Both the position numbers and the translations under genes were made by a program. From Agreia sp. Leaf283 (GTDB taxonomy: Bacteria > Actinomycetota > Actinomycetes > Actinomycetales > Microbacteriaceae), in NCBI RefSeq assembly GCF_001422485.1, contig NZ_LMNF01000002.1:383949-447948 (forward strand): a stretch of DNA of 64,000 nt, written 5' to 3'. The notes beneath the pieces are model-generated. The model did not search any database. It was not told where the DNA came from and was given only the letters and a program-made list of their open reading frames with translations. Position 1 is the stretch's first letter; the number at the start of each line of letters is the position of its first letter. Below are positions 51,396 to 60,565 of the stretch, one piece after another.

Positions 51396-52442
51396 ATGAA
51401 CGACGACCTGAGCACGGCCGGCTCCTATGTGACCCCCGGCTCCGAGTTCACCCGAGACACGAACTACATCGACGACCGCATCACCGCCTCGGGCACCGAG
51501 TCCGGCCACGATGCCGAGGGCCGGATGCTGTGGCCCGCCGAGGCCGACCGGTACAGGCTGATCGTGGCCCGGGGCTGCCCTTGGGCGAATCGCGCCGTCA
51601 TCTCACGGCGCCTGCTCGGCCTCGAGAACACCATCTCGCTGGGCATCGCCGGCCCGGTGCACGACAAGCGCAGCTGGAGCTTCGATCTCGACCCCGACGG
51701 TCTCGATCCGGTGTTGAGGATCCCGCGCCTGCAGGACGCCTTCCTCGCCCGGTACCCCGACTACCCCCGCGGCATCACCGTGCCCGCCATCGTCGACGTT
51801 CCGACCGGAAAGGTGGTGACGAACGACTACCCCCGGATCACCATCGACTTCGCCACGGAGTGGACGGCCTGGCACCGTGAGGGAGCTCCCGATCTCTACC
51901 CCGAGCACCTGCGCGCCGAGATCGACGAGGTGAACGCCCTGGTCTTCTCCGATGTGAACAACGGCGTCTACCGGTGCGGCTTCGCGGGCTCGCAGAAGTC
52001 CTACGAGCGCGCCTACCGCATCCTCTTCGAGCGGCTCGACTGGCTCGGCCACCGGCTGAGCCGCCGACGGTATCTCGTGGGCGACACGATCACCGAGGCC
52101 GACATCCGGCTGTTCACGACGCTCGTGCGCTTCGACGCGGTGTACCACGGCCACTTCAAGACGAACAGGCAGAAGCTCACAGAGATGCCCGTGCTCTGGG
52201 CCTACGCGCGCGACCTCTTCCAGACGCCCGGTTTCGGAGACACCATCGACTTCGAGCAGATCAAGCAGCACTACTACATCGTGCACACCGATCTGAACCC
52301 GACGCAGATCGTGCCCGTCGGGCCGGATGCGACGGGCTGGCTCGAGCCGTCGGGCCGCGAGAGCCTCGGCGGCCGCCCATTCGGAGACGGCACCCCGCCT
52401 CCCCCGCCGCCGGCCGGCGAACGCGTGCCCGACCTGGTCTAG
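51396..52442 (+). CDS. Glutathionyl-hydroquinone-reductase-like (GST superfamily, ECM4/YqjG type)
   Basis: A 348-aa GST-fold protein of the ECM4/glutathionyl-hydroquinone reductase family. The catalytic Cys is in LIVARGCPWANRAVISRRLL (CPWA), followed by YPRGITVPAIVDVPTGKVVT and NDYPRITIDFATEWTAW with the VTNDYP motif, and the C-terminal helical domain WLGHRLSRRRYLVGDTITEA (DxxxxAD/E IRLFTTL). As actinobacteria make mycothiol, not glutathione, it likely uses mycothiol. ATG at 51396; an in-frame start at 51372 is possible. It ends with an unusual Pro-run tail (TPPPPPPAGERVPDLV). It is convergent with the SNF2-type helicase gene, separated by 2 bp. Confidence 0.91.
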   Translation: MNDDLSTAGSYVTPGSEFTRDTNYIDDRITASGTESGHDAEGRMLWPAEADRYRLIVARGCPWANRAVISRRLLGLENTISLGIAGPVHDKRSWSFDLDPDGLDPVLRIPRLQDAFLARYPDYPRGITVPAIVDVPTGKVVTNDYPRITIDFATEWTAWHREGAPDLYPEHLRAEIDEVNALVFSDVNNGVYRCGFAGSQKSYERAYRILFERLDWLGHRLSRRRYLVGDTITEADIRLFTTLVRFDAVYHGHFKTNRQKLTEMPVLWAYARDLFQTPGFGDTIDFEQIKQHYYIVHTDLNPTQIVPVGPDATGWLEPSGRESLGGRPFGDGTPPPPPPAGERVPDLV

Positions 52443-52444
52443 GT

Positions 52445-54565
52445 TCAGCTCTCGAGTGCCTGCTCCAGCAGGTGCACGAGCGCGTCGAGCTGCACGCTGT
52501 CGCCCGACGAGACCTCTTCGTCGCTACCGTCGAGTGCCCGCGCGGCGAGACCCTGCTTGCTGTCGATGAGCTCGGCGATCTTCGCGTCGATGGTCTGGGC
52601 GGCGACGATGCGCCACGCGGTGACCGGTTCCTCCTGGCCTATGCGGTGCACCCGGTCGATCGCCTGGGTCTGCTCGGCTGCGGTCCACGACAGTTCGGCG
52701 AGGACCACGTTCGATGCGGCCTGCAGGTTCAGTCCCACGCCGGCGGCGGTCAGGGAGCACACGGCCACGGCGACGGAGGGATCGTTGTTGAACGCGTCGA
52801 TCTCCTTCTGCCTGTGCAGCGCCGACTGGTCTCCACGGATCGACACGGTCTGAAGTCCCGCCTTGGCGAAGGCCTCCTCGGCCTGGTCCATGACGTCGAT
52901 GTGCTTGGCGAAGAACACGACCTTGCCGACCGAACGGGCGAGCTGGGCCGTGTAGTCCGCGGCGAGCGACGCCTTGGCCTGGCCGATGAGCCGCACCATC
53001 GTGAAGACGTTGTCTCCGCTTCCGCCCTGGGCCTTCGACTCCTCGATCTCCTGTCGGGCGACGGCGCGCATGAGGTTCTCGGTCGACACCTCGGCATCGG
53101 GATCGGACTTCGTGCGGGCGGCGAAGAGCCGCGTATATCGGGTGACGAGCCGGCGGCCGAGCTCCGCCTCCGCCTCGCGGATCGAGCGACCGAGGTCGTC
53201 GTCGAGCTCCACGGGCAGGTCGACGACCCTCTTCGCCGGGAGGTCGGCCGCGACGTCGAGCTTGCGTCGCCGCACGATGCCCATGTCGATGACCGCCTCG
53301 CGCGCCTCGGAGAAGAACCCGAAGTCGGCCGGGGTGAGCCCGGTCTCCTCGAGTCGCTGCATCAGCTGCGGAGTGGGCTTGGTGCCGTCGATCCAGCCGA
53401 GAAGCTGCCAGATGGCCCGGAAGTCGTCGATGTCGTTGATGAGCGGGGTGCCGGTGAGCGCCATCATGAGCGGGTTTCCGCCGGGCGCCTGCGACCGGAT
53501 GCGCTCGGCCAGTGCGAGCACGTGCTTCGATCGCTGCGACGACAGGTTCTTGATGAAGTGGGCCTCGTCGACCACCATGCCGCGGAAGCCGAGCGTGCTG
53601 AGCCACGCGAGGTGCCGGTCGAGCACCTCGTAGTTCACGATCACGACGTCGGCGAAGGCGTCGAGCCCTGCACCGTCGCCGTGGATGACGGTGGCGCGAC
53701 GGTGCGGGGTCCAGAGTTCGACCTCGCGAGCCCAGTTCATCTTCACGACGTTGGGCACGACCGCGAGCAGCGGGTAGGCATCGGCGACGGATGCGGCCAG
53801 CAGCGACTGCGCGGTCTTTCCGAGGCCGGGCTCGTCGGCCAGCAGGAAGGACCGGTGCCCCTGGGACACGCTCGCGACGAAGCGGGCCTGGTGGCGCATG
53901 AGCTCCTGCCCGGGCGGGGAGAGCCTGTCGATGCGCGGCGCCTCGGGCAGCTCCATGCTGGCCACCTGGCCGCCGGCGCCGTACTCGAACGCGCGGAAGA
54001 GCGGTCCGAGGAGCTCCCAGTTCGACAGGCGGCCGTGCGTCGAGTGCTTCTGCGTCTCGAACGACGCGAAGTCTGGTGCGAGGAACGGATTCGCAAGCTG
54101 ACGCGCCTTGACCGACTGGGGAATCACCTGGCGCTCCGCCAGCTCGGGCGGCAGCATCGTGGTCTGCTTCGGCGCTTCGACGATCTCGTCGGGCACCTCT
54201 ATGCCTGCATCTTCGAGGTACTGACGTCGCAGCTTCTGCGCGACCGGTGAGATCGGTGCATCGTTCTCGAGCAGCGTGATCAGCGAGGTGTCACGGGCTG
54301 CCGTCTTCGCGAGGATCGAACCGATGCCGTCGAGACGCTTGATCTGCTCCGCGCGGTCGGACTCGGCCAGGTCGGGGTTGTTGCGCACGGCCGTACGCTC
54401 CTCCCGGGCGAGGAGGGCGACGACCAGGAACTTCGTGCGGTTGGAGGGCGCGACCTTTCCGCGCTGCGCCGCCGCTTCGACCTCGCGCACCTTGCGCGCG
54501 AGGATCGGGATGAGGCCGGTGTTGTCGACGCTCTTGGGTGATCGGCGTCCGCCGGATCGAGACAT
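52445..54565 (-). CDS. SNF2-family DEAD/DEAH helicase-like ATPase
   Basis: A 706-aa SF2 ATPase. Helicase motifs are SFLLADEPGLGKTAQSLLAA (Q/Walker A: DEPGLGKT), MVVDEAHFIKNLSSQRSKHV (DEAH), MMALTGTPLINDIDDFRAIW (motif III), and ASNVVLAELSWTAAEQTQAI DRVHRIGQEEPV (motif VI: QxxxRxHRIGQ), typical of SNF2/RapA-like remodelers. The N-terminal ~180 residues form a non-helicase extension. It translocates on duplex DNA or remodels nucleoprotein; the specific role is unknown. ATG at 54563-54565. The 219-bp gap to the next gene (54785) shows a short AT-poor leader and nothing clear. Confidence 0.93.
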   Translation of the reverse strand: MSRSGGRRSPKSVDNTGLIPILARKVREVEAAAQRGKVAPSNRTKFLVVALLAREERTAVRNNPDLAESDRAEQIKRLDGIGSILAKTAARDTSLITLLENDAPISPVAQKLRRQYLEDAGIEVPDEIVEAPKQTTMLPPELAERQVIPQSVKARQLANPFLAPDFASFETQKHSTHGRLSNWELLGPLFRAFEYGAGGQVASMELPEAPRIDRLSPPGQELMRHQARFVASVSQGHRSFLLADEPGLGKTAQSLLAASVADAYPLLAVVPNVVKMNWAREVELWTPHRRATVIHGDGAGLDAFADVVIVNYEVLDRHLAWLSTLGFRGMVVDEAHFIKNLSSQRSKHVLALAERIRSQAPGGNPLMMALTGTPLINDIDDFRAIWQLLGWIDGTKPTPQLMQRLEETGLTPADFGFFSEAREAVIDMGIVRRRKLDVAADLPAKRVVDLPVELDDDLGRSIREAEAELGRRLVTRYTRLFAARTKSDPDAEVSTENLMRAVARQEIEESKAQGGSGDNVFTMVRLIGQAKASLAADYTAQLARSVGKVVFFAKHIDVMDQAEEAFAKAGLQTVSIRGDQSALHRQKEIDAFNNDPSVAVAVCSLTAAGVGLNLQAASNVVLAELSWTAAEQTQAIDRVHRIGQEEPVTAWRIVAAQTIDAKIAELIDSKQGLAARALDGSDEEVSSGDSVQLDALVHLLEQALES

Positions 54566-54784
54566 GCTCCTCCTGTGGAGTGTGGGCTCCGCCGTCCGTG
54601 CTCCCTCAGTGGACGACGAGGCTTCAATAACGATCCCGAGCCGGGATCGGTGCGGTCGTGCAGGCCGGATGTGGCGTCGAGCAACATGACATGGTCACGG
54701 TCGACGGGGAGAGCGATGCAACCCGGCCTTTCGGAAAGTCTACGACACGGCGAACACGGCCGCGAACACGGTCGTTCGGGAGGC

Positions 54785-55141
54785 TCAGCGTCGCGTGGAG
54801 GCGGGGTCTGGCGCCTGAGGCACCTTGATCAGCAGTCCGGCGGCGACGAACACCACCGCGGCGACGAGGTGGAGGATCTGCCACACGAGCAGCTCCAGCT
54901 GCAGGGGAACGATGGGGTTCCAGACCACCACGATGGCCGCCAGCGCCGGAAGCCACCACCACTGGCGGGCCTGGAACGCGAAGACACCGATGATGGCGGC
55001 CAGGATGCTGATCGCGTAGCGGAAGATCGTGAACCAGTCGCTCTCGACCAGGGCGACCCCCGCGAGCAGCAGGATCGCCGCCAGAAGTCCGGGCGCAAGG
55101 GCGAGACGGGCGAAGGACGGGTTCGGATAGCGCTGCGACAT
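54785..55141 (-). CDS. Small polytopic membrane protein (DUF6804-like)
   Basis: A 118-aa protein with about four hydrophobic helices: LALAPGLLAAILLLAGVALV, FRYAISILAAIIGVFAFQAR, WWWLPALAAIVVVWNPIVPL and LVWQILHLVAAVVFVAAGLL. It resembles DUF6804 proteins by the WWWLPALxAI..WNPxxPL segment, from memory. ATG at 55139-55141. It lies between the SNF2 and TIGR01777 genes, all on the minus strand, with 12 bp before it. Function unknown. Confidence 0.72.
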   Translation of the reverse strand: MSQRYPNPSFARLALAPGLLAAILLLAGVALVESDWFTIFRYAISILAAIIGVFAFQARQWWWLPALAAIVVVWNPIVPLQLELLVWQILHLVAAVVFVAAGLLIKVPQAPDPASTRR

Positions 55142-55153
55142 CGTGCCGTCAGC

Positions 55154-56164
55154 TTAACTCGTCGGGCGGGGCGCGGGCCGCGCGAGTTCGTCGAGCGCCT
55201 GCTCGAGCGTGCTGTGACGGAACACGTAGCCCGCGTTCTGCAGTCGCTCCGGCAGCACCCACCGGCTCTTCAGAACGAGCTCCGTCTCGGTTCGGAGCAG
55301 CCACATGGCCGGCTCGAGCATCCACCGGTATGCGGGCAGCCCGACAGGAGCTCCGACGTTGCGGCGCAGCAGGGCCATGAGCCGTCTGTTGTCGCTCGGC
55401 TCGGGGGCGCTGACATTGACGACGCCGGAGATGTTCGGCCTGTCGCGGATGAAGCGGACGACACCGACGACGTCGTCGATGTGCACCCAGCTGAACTTCT
55501 GGAGGCCCTTCGTGCCCTGCTTCTCGTGCCAGACGCCCGCCCGACGACGGGCGGCCGAACCGAAAAGCGACCGGAACCACCAGCCGTCGTGCTGGGTGCC
55601 GCCGAGCCCCAGCCGAGCGACCCGTTCGAGCGGTTCGAGGGCGCCGCCCCGACCGAGCACGATCGCCATGCGGAGCGCGACCCGCCGGGTCTTCGGAAGG
55701 TCTGCGTCGAAGAACTCGCTCTCCCAGTCGGTGGCGATCGAGACGGAGAATCCCGAGCCGATCTCGCCGGTCGACTCGGTCTGCGGTCGATCCTCTGCGT
55801 GCCGGTAGATGGTCGCCGTACTCGAATTCAGCCAGAGGGGCGGCGGGGAGGCGACGCGGGCGATCGACTCGCTGAGGAGTCTCGTCGTCTCGACGCGCGA
55901 GCGTCGGATCTCGAGCCGGTTGGGCTCGGTGTAGCGGCAGTTCACGCTCTTGCCCGCGAGATTGATGACGAGCGCGGCTCCGTCGATGGCCCGGTCGATC
56001 GCGCTGGCATCGTGCCAGCCCACGGCCGGCGCCGAACGACCGATGAGCACGACCTCGTAGCCTTCCGAACGGAGTTCGCGCTGCAGCACCTGGCCGATAA
56101 AGCCACCGGCACCGGCGATCACCGCGCGGCCCGGGGCTCGTGCGCCTGAGGAGTCGGGAGTCAT
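55154..56164 (-). CDS. TIGR01777 family NAD(P)-binding protein, second paralog
   Basis: A 336-aa protein with the Rossmann motif RAVIAGAGGFIGQVLQRELR, then ALVINLAGKSVNCRYTEPNR (NLAGKSVNCRYT), LWLNSSTATIYRHAEDRPQ (the S..TIYR region), VALRMAIVLGRGGALEPLER and, in the C-terminal DUF1731-like part, LVLKSRWVLPERLQNAGYVF. It is related to the gene at 9039-9941 but longer and diverged. ATG at 56162-56164 is taken; an in-frame start at 56203 exists. Function unknown. It follows the 118-aa membrane gene, with which it may share a transcript. Confidence 0.88.
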   Translation of the reverse strand: MTPDSSGARAPGRAVIAGAGGFIGQVLQRELRSEGYEVVLIGRSAPAVGWHDASAIDRAIDGAALVINLAGKSVNCRYTEPNRLEIRRSRVETTRLLSESIARVASPPPLWLNSSTATIYRHAEDRPQTESTGEIGSGFSVSIATDWESEFFDADLPKTRRVALRMAIVLGRGGALEPLERVARLGLGGTQHDGWWFRSLFGSAARRRAGVWHEKQGTKGLQKFSWVHIDDVVGVVRFIRDRPNISGVVNVSAPEPSDNRRLMALLRRNVGAPVGLPAYRWMLEPAMWLLRTETELVLKSRWVLPERLQNAGYVFRHSTLEQALDELARPAPRPTS

Positions 56165-56243
56165 GACACCAGTCTGGACGACGGCGCCGACATTCACGGT
56201 CACGACGATTGTCCACGGCGGGCCACGACGCTAGGTTTTCCTT

Positions 56244-56651
56244 ATGACCTCTCCTGTGCCCTTCGGCGCCCCGTCCCCCGCTCTGTTCTCCGGCCCGGAA
56301 GGCGTCTGGAACGCAGACCCCGTCGAACTCGCCGCCCGCCTGTTCGTCGCCGTCTTCCAGCCGCAGGCATCCGCACCGCTGCCCCAGAGGGAGGTGTCCG
56401 ACATCTACGACGCACTCGCAGCCCTCGGCGGCTACACCCTCCCGGCCCAGCGCGTCGGAAACACGCAGCCCCTGGCCCTGACCGTGCAGCTCGCCCAGGA
56501 GGCGATCCTCACCTGGGAGCGCGCCACCATCGCGACGCGTCTGTCCGCCGGTGCGGGCCCGGTCTCCCACACGGTCACCGTTCTGCGGTTCGGCCCGGGA
56601 GTCCTGCAGGCCGCCGACCCCGTCGCCGCGCTGCGCGGCCGACTCGGCTGA
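56244..56651 (+). CDS. Hypothetical protein
   Basis: A 135-aa protein I do not recognise. It is mostly alpha-helical in character (for example VELAARLFVAVFQPQASAPL and ALTVQLAQEAILTWERATIA) with Pro-rich ends and a conserved-looking GPVSHTVTVLRFGPGVLQAA segment. No signal or membrane helix. ATG at 56244-56246. It sits 8 bp before psuG on the same strand, so it is likely in the same transcript and could be accessory to pseudouridine breakdown, but there is no direct evidence. Confidence 0.68.
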   Translation: MTSPVPFGAPSPALFSGPEGVWNADPVELAARLFVAVFQPQASAPLPQREVSDIYDALAALGGYTLPAQRVGNTQPLALTVQLAQEAILTWERATIATRLSAGAGPVSHTVTVLRFGPGVLQAADPVAALRGRLG

Positions 56652-56659
56652 CCCGGGGC

Positions 56660-57583
56660 ATGACCTCGCCGTTCCTCGTCTCTCCTGCCGTCGCCGAGGC
56701 ACTCGCCGACGGGCGCCCCGTGGTCGCGCTCGAGTCCACGATCATCTCGCACGGCCTCCCGCGACCCCGCAACCTCGAGGCAGCGCGCGAGTTCGAGCAG
56801 ATCCTGCTCTCCCGGGGTGTCACCCCCGCCACGGTCGCCGTCCTCGACGGCATCCCCCGCATCGGCCTCGAGGCCGACGGCGTGGAGCGCATCGCATCGG
56901 AGGACATGGCGAAGGCCAGCGTGCGCGACCTGCCGATTCTGGCTGCCAAGGGCATCAGCGGAGCGACGACGGTCGCCGCCACGGCCTACCTCGCGGCGAA
57001 GGCGGGCGTGCGAGTCTTCGCCACGGGCGGACTGGGCGGAGTGCACCGCGGGGCCGACCAGACCTTCGATGAGTCGGCCGACCTCTCCGCCCTCGCGATC
57101 TCGCCCGTCGCCGTGGTGTCGGCCGGCGTCAAGAGCGTTCTCGACATCCCCGCCACGCTCGAACGGCTCGAGACCCTCTCGGTGCCCGTCATCGGGTACC
57201 GCACCACGAACTTCCCGAGCTTCTGGCTCCGCGAATCGGGCCACACGATCGACTGGTCGGTCGATTCGGCAGCGGAGATCGCGGCGGTCATGCGCAACCA
57301 GGATGCTCTGGGTCACGGTCAAGGCATCGTCGTCGCGAATCCGATCCCCCTCGAGCAGCAGTGGGACCCGGAGGAGCACGACCGCGTCCTCGCCCAGGCA
57401 TTCGAGGCCGCGGAGGCCGCCGGCGTTCACGGCAAGGCGGTCACGCCCTTTCTGCTCGGCTACATCGTCGACGCCTCGGGCGGACGAAGCCTCGAGGTGA
57501 ACCTCGACATCGCGCGCAACAACGTGCGCCTCGCCGCGGAGATCGCCACGGCGTGGAGCGAGGGTGCGCCCGTCCGTGGCTGA
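56660..57583 (+). CDS. psuG: Pseudouridine-5'-phosphate glycosidase
   Basis: A 307-aa enzyme that splits pseudouridine-5'-phosphate into uracil and ribose-5-phosphate. Family motifs: RPVVALESTIISHGLPRPRN (ESTIxxHGxP), GVTPATVAVLDGIPRIGLEA, the active-site Lys near MAKASVRDLPILAAKGISGA TTV, ATGGLGGVHRGADQTFDESA and VNVDIARNNVRLAAEIA-like end. Length is normal. ATG at 56660-56662. The next gene, a PfkB kinase, overlaps its end, which is the usual PsuG-PsuK arrangement for pseudouridine recycling. Confidence 0.95.
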   Translation: MTSPFLVSPAVAEALADGRPVVALESTIISHGLPRPRNLEAAREFEQILLSRGVTPATVAVLDGIPRIGLEADGVERIASEDMAKASVRDLPILAAKGISGATTVAATAYLAAKAGVRVFATGGLGGVHRGADQTFDESADLSALAISPVAVVSAGVKSVLDIPATLERLETLSVPVIGYRTTNFPSFWLRESGHTIDWSVDSAAEIAAVMRNQDALGHGQGIVVANPIPLEQQWDPEEHDRVLAQAFEAAEAAGVHGKAVTPFLLGYIVDASGGRSLEVNLDIARNNVRLAAEIATAWSEGAPVRG

Positions 57584-58517
57584 GCTCGGTTCCGCGCATG
57601 CCGCTGCGGGATCTCCGCGGGTGATCGTCTTCGGCGACGTCATCGACGACATCATCGTGACGCCGACCGGCGACATCCGGCCCGACACCGACACCCCCGC
57701 GAGCATCGTTCGAACGGCCGGAGGCTCCGCTGCCAACTCGGCGGCGTGGCTGGCGTGGGCCGGGTGCCATGTCGACTTCATCGGCCGCGTGCACGTCACC
57801 GATCTCGACAGGCACCGCGCCCTCCTGGTCGAGGCACGGGTCAGCCCTCATCTGCTGGGCGAGCCCGATCTCCCCACCGGGGCCATCGTGGTGATCGTCT
57901 CGGCCGACGGGGCGCGCACGATGCTCACCCAGCGTGGCGCGAACGCCGCGCTCACTCCCCGCGACATCGGTGCCGACCGCCTCTTGAGGGCCGGTCACCT
58001 GCATTTCACCGGCTACTCGGTGTTCCGGCATCCGAGGGTTGAGGACTTCCCCGACCTCATCCGACGCGCCCACGATTCGGGTGTGACGGTCAGCGTCGAC
58101 CCTGGATCGGCGGGGTTCATCGACGACTTCGGCGGCGAGAGATTCCTCGAGGCGATCGACGGCAGCGACATCATCGTTCCGAACCTCGACGAGGGTCGCG
58201 CGCTCACCGGAGAAGACGATCCGGCCGAGGTGCTCGACGCGCTCGTCGCCCGTTTTCCGCTCGTTGCCCTGACCCTGGGCCGCGACGGGGTGGCGCTCGG
58301 CACGCAGGAGGGCATCCGACTCACTGCTCCGAGCAAGGCCGTCTCCGCGCTCGACACCACCGGCGCGGGCGACGCGTTCTGCGCATCCTTTCTCGCCGTC
58401 CTCCTGCGGGAATCGTCCCGAGAACCGGATGTTCTCTCGCGGGCACTGTCGTCCGGCCTCGACGCCGCCGCCCTCGCCGTGTCGAGTATCGGAGCGAGGC
58501 CCCGGCCCACCGCGTAA
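57564..58517 (+). CDS. psuK: PfkB family carbohydrate kinase, probable pseudouridine kinase
   Basis: A ~317-aa kinase of the PfkB/ribokinase family. The N-terminal substrate loop is IVFGDVIDDIIVTPTGDIRP, and AGGSAANSAAWLAWAGCHVD (GGSAANSA) is the second motif. The catalytic ending is SALDTTGAGDAFCASFLAVL (the DTTGAGD motif with catalytic Asp). A GTG at 57564 has GGAG 5 nt upstream; a GTG at 57576 also fits. It overlaps psuG by 20 bp. In PsuG-PsuK pairs the kinase makes pseudouridine-5'-phosphate from pseudouridine; other nucleosides or sugars remain possible. Confidence 0.88.
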   Translation: MRPSVAELGSAHAAAGSPRVIVFGDVIDDIIVTPTGDIRPDTDTPASIVRTAGGSAANSAAWLAWAGCHVDFIGRVHVTDLDRHRALLVEARVSPHLLGEPDLPTGAIVVIVSADGARTMLTQRGANAALTPRDIGADRLLRAGHLHFTGYSVFRHPRVEDFPDLIRRAHDSGVTVSVDPGSAGFIDDFGGERFLEAIDGSDIIVPNLDEGRALTGEDDPAEVLDALVARFPLVALTLGRDGVALGTQEGIRLTAPSKAVSALDTTGAGDAFCASFLAVLLRESSREPDVLSRALSSGLDAAALAVSSIGARPRPTA

Positions 58518-58526
58518 AGTCGTCGT

Positions 58527-59885
58527 GTGGAAGACGAGGCGACCGAGCGGCACGACGACGCGACTGCGCTCGAGCACCTGCGTACCCTCCTGAGAATCCC
58601 GACCGTGTCGCGGCTCGACGAGTCGAGCATCGACTGGGCGCGCTTCGACGAGTTCATCGGCGCGCTCGAGAAGCTGTATCCGCTCGTGCATCGCGAGCTC
58701 GTCGTCGATGTCGTCGACGGCCACGCTCTCCTCATGCGGTGGGCCGGCAAGCGGCCCGAGCGGGAGGCCGTGCTGATGGCCCACTACGACGTGGTCGCGG
58801 CCGACGATCCTGAGGCCTGGACGCATCCGCCGTTCGACGCGGTCGTGACCGGCGCTGGTGCCGATGCGATCGTGTGGGGGCGAGGCACCCTCGACGACAA
58901 GGGAGCGGTCGCCGCCATCCTCGAGGCGGTCGAGCAGCTCCTTCGCGCGGGCTTCGTTCCCGAACACGACGTCTATCTGAGCTTCGGGCACAACGAGGAG
59001 ACGGCGGGCTCCGGAGCGGCGAGCCTCGTGGCCGAACTCTCGAGCAGAGGGGTCAGCCCCCGTCTCGTTCTCGACGAGGGCGGTGCCGTCATCGAGAACG
59101 TGTTCCCCGGCGTGCGTCGCCCGAGCGCGGTCGTGGGGGTGAGCGAGAAGGGCATGGCGAACATCTCGCTGACGGTCGAGCAGTCCGGCGGTCACGCCTC
59201 GACTCCCCCGCGCATGACGGCGACCACCCGGCTGGCCCGGGCACTCGTGCGCCTGAACGCCCGGCGTTTCCCTGCCTCGTTCACCGCTCCCAACATCGAG
59301 ATGATCCGCACGATCGGGGCGCACTCGACGCCGCTGCTGCGCTTCGTCTTCACCCGAGTCGACACGTTCAGGCGACCTCTGCTCGCCCTCTTCGCCCGGC
59401 TCAGCGACGAGACGAACGCCATGGTGCGAACCACCGCGGCCGTGACGCAGCTGCGTGCGAGCGACTCCGCCAACGCGCTGGCCGAGAGGGCCGTCGCCGT
59501 GGTCAACACCCGCATCGCCATCGACTCCTCGGTCGACGAGACGCTCGGCCACATCCGACGAGCGATACACGACCCCCTCGTCGTGGTCGCCGCGAGCACG
59601 CCGAGCGAACCGTCCCCCGTCTCCCCCTCCTCGGGTGAGGCCTGGCAGCTCGTCTCCGAGTCCATCTCAGCGGTCTATCCCCGCGCGATCGTGTCGCCCT
59701 ACGTCATGCTCGGGGCCAGCGACGCCAGACACTTCACCACGATCAGCCCGTTCGTCTACAGATTCACGCCCTTCGAGATGTCCTCCGACGAGCGTGCCAC
59801 CCTGCACGCCATCGACGAACGGATGCACGTGGCGACTTTCCTGTCCGGAATCCGGTTCTACAGAACCCTGATCGAGCGACTCTAG
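58527..59885 (+). CDS. M20 family metallopeptidase (carboxypeptidase/aminoacylase type)
   Basis: A 452-aa dizinc exopeptidase. Metal ligands follow the M20 pattern: EAVLMAHYDVVAADDPEAWT (H.D), IVWGRGTLDDKGAVAAILEA (DDKG), SFGHNEETAGSGAASLVAEL (Glu-Glu general base) and the distal His in MLGASDARHFTTISPFVYRF. The central lid insert GHASTPPRMTATTRLARALV (GGHASTPP) is the dimerisation domain. Similar to PM20D1-like peptidases. GTG at 58527-58529. It lies 9 bp after psuK, so probably co-transcribed. Substrate is unknown; acyl-amino acids and dipeptides are typical. Confidence 0.93.
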   Translation: MEDEATERHDDATALEHLRTLLRIPTVSRLDESSIDWARFDEFIGALEKLYPLVHRELVVDVVDGHALLMRWAGKRPEREAVLMAHYDVVAADDPEAWTHPPFDAVVTGAGADAIVWGRGTLDDKGAVAAILEAVEQLLRAGFVPEHDVYLSFGHNEETAGSGAASLVAELSSRGVSPRLVLDEGGAVIENVFPGVRRPSAVVGVSEKGMANISLTVEQSGGHASTPPRMTATTRLARALVRLNARRFPASFTAPNIEMIRTIGAHSTPLLRFVFTRVDTFRRPLLALFARLSDETNAMVRTTAAVTQLRASDSANALAERAVAVVNTRIAIDSSVDETLGHIRRAIHDPLVVVAASTPSEPSPVSPSSGEAWQLVSESISAVYPRAIVSPYVMLGASDARHFTTISPFVYRFTPFEMSSDERATLHAIDERMHVATFLSGIRFYRTLIERL

Positions 59886-59890
59886 TCGGC

Positions 59891-60565
59891 GTGCGGCGTC
59901 GTACCGGGCCGTCCTCCGGCCAGAGCAGAGCGCGCACCGCCTTCGGGGTGGCGCGCGTCGTCGTGGCGATCGTGGGCATCGTCGCGCTCGTCGGCGACTA
60001 CCAGTACATCCTCGGGTTCAGCAGTTTCTCCAAAGCCAACTACTTCGCCTACTTCACCAACCAGAGCAACGCCGCCGGAGTCGTGGTGATGTGCCTCGGG
60101 GCCTGGCTCTCGTTCAGGAGACCCGTCGACCCGGGCTGGCTCATGACGGCCCGGATGCTCACGGCCACCTTCACGATCATCTCCGGCATCGTCTTCGGAC
60201 TCATCGTGAGCCAGGCCGGCGACTACAACTACCGGATCGTCGTTCCGTGGTCGAGCCAGCTTCTGCACTTCTGGATTCCGTCGTACGTGATCATCGACTG
60301 GATCCTCGCACCGGGGCGCTCCCCTATCGCTTGGAAGAGAGTCTGGCTCGTGCTCATCTACCCGCTCGTGTGGGGCGGCTTCACCATGATCCGTGGCGCC
60401 ATCGTGGGCTGGTACCCCTACTTCTTCCTCGACCCCGGCCAGGTGTCGGGCCCCCTGGAATTCTCGGCCTACTCCGGTGCCATCCTGCTCGTCATCGTGG
60501 GCCTTGCAGCCGGTCTGATCGCACTCTCGAGGAGAGGCCGTCAGGGCGCAGGAAGGAAAGGCTGA
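59891..60565 (+). CDS. Pr6Pr family membrane protein
   Basis: A 224-aa polytopic protein with about six hydrophobic helices. The YFAYFTNQSNAAGVVVMCLG segment (FTxQSN near residue 55) is the hallmark of the Pr6Pr/FAR-17a-like family; WSSQLLHFWIPSYVIIDWIL, YPLVWGGFTMIRGAIVGWYP and YFFLDPGQVSGPLEF also match. Function unknown. The GTG start at 59891 lies 5 bp after the M20 gene. Its 3' end overlaps the convergent flavin oxidase gene at 60541 by 25 bp. Confidence 0.9.
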   Translation: MRRRTGPSSGQSRARTAFGVARVVVAIVGIVALVGDYQYILGFSSFSKANYFAYFTNQSNAAGVVVMCLGAWLSFRRPVDPGWLMTARMLTATFTIISGIVFGLIVSQAGDYNYRIVVPWSSQLLHFWIPSYVIIDWILAPGRSPIAWKRVWLVLIYPLVWGGFTMIRGAIVGWYPYFFLDPGQVSGPLEFSAYSGAILLVIVGLAAGLIALSRRGRQGAGRKG

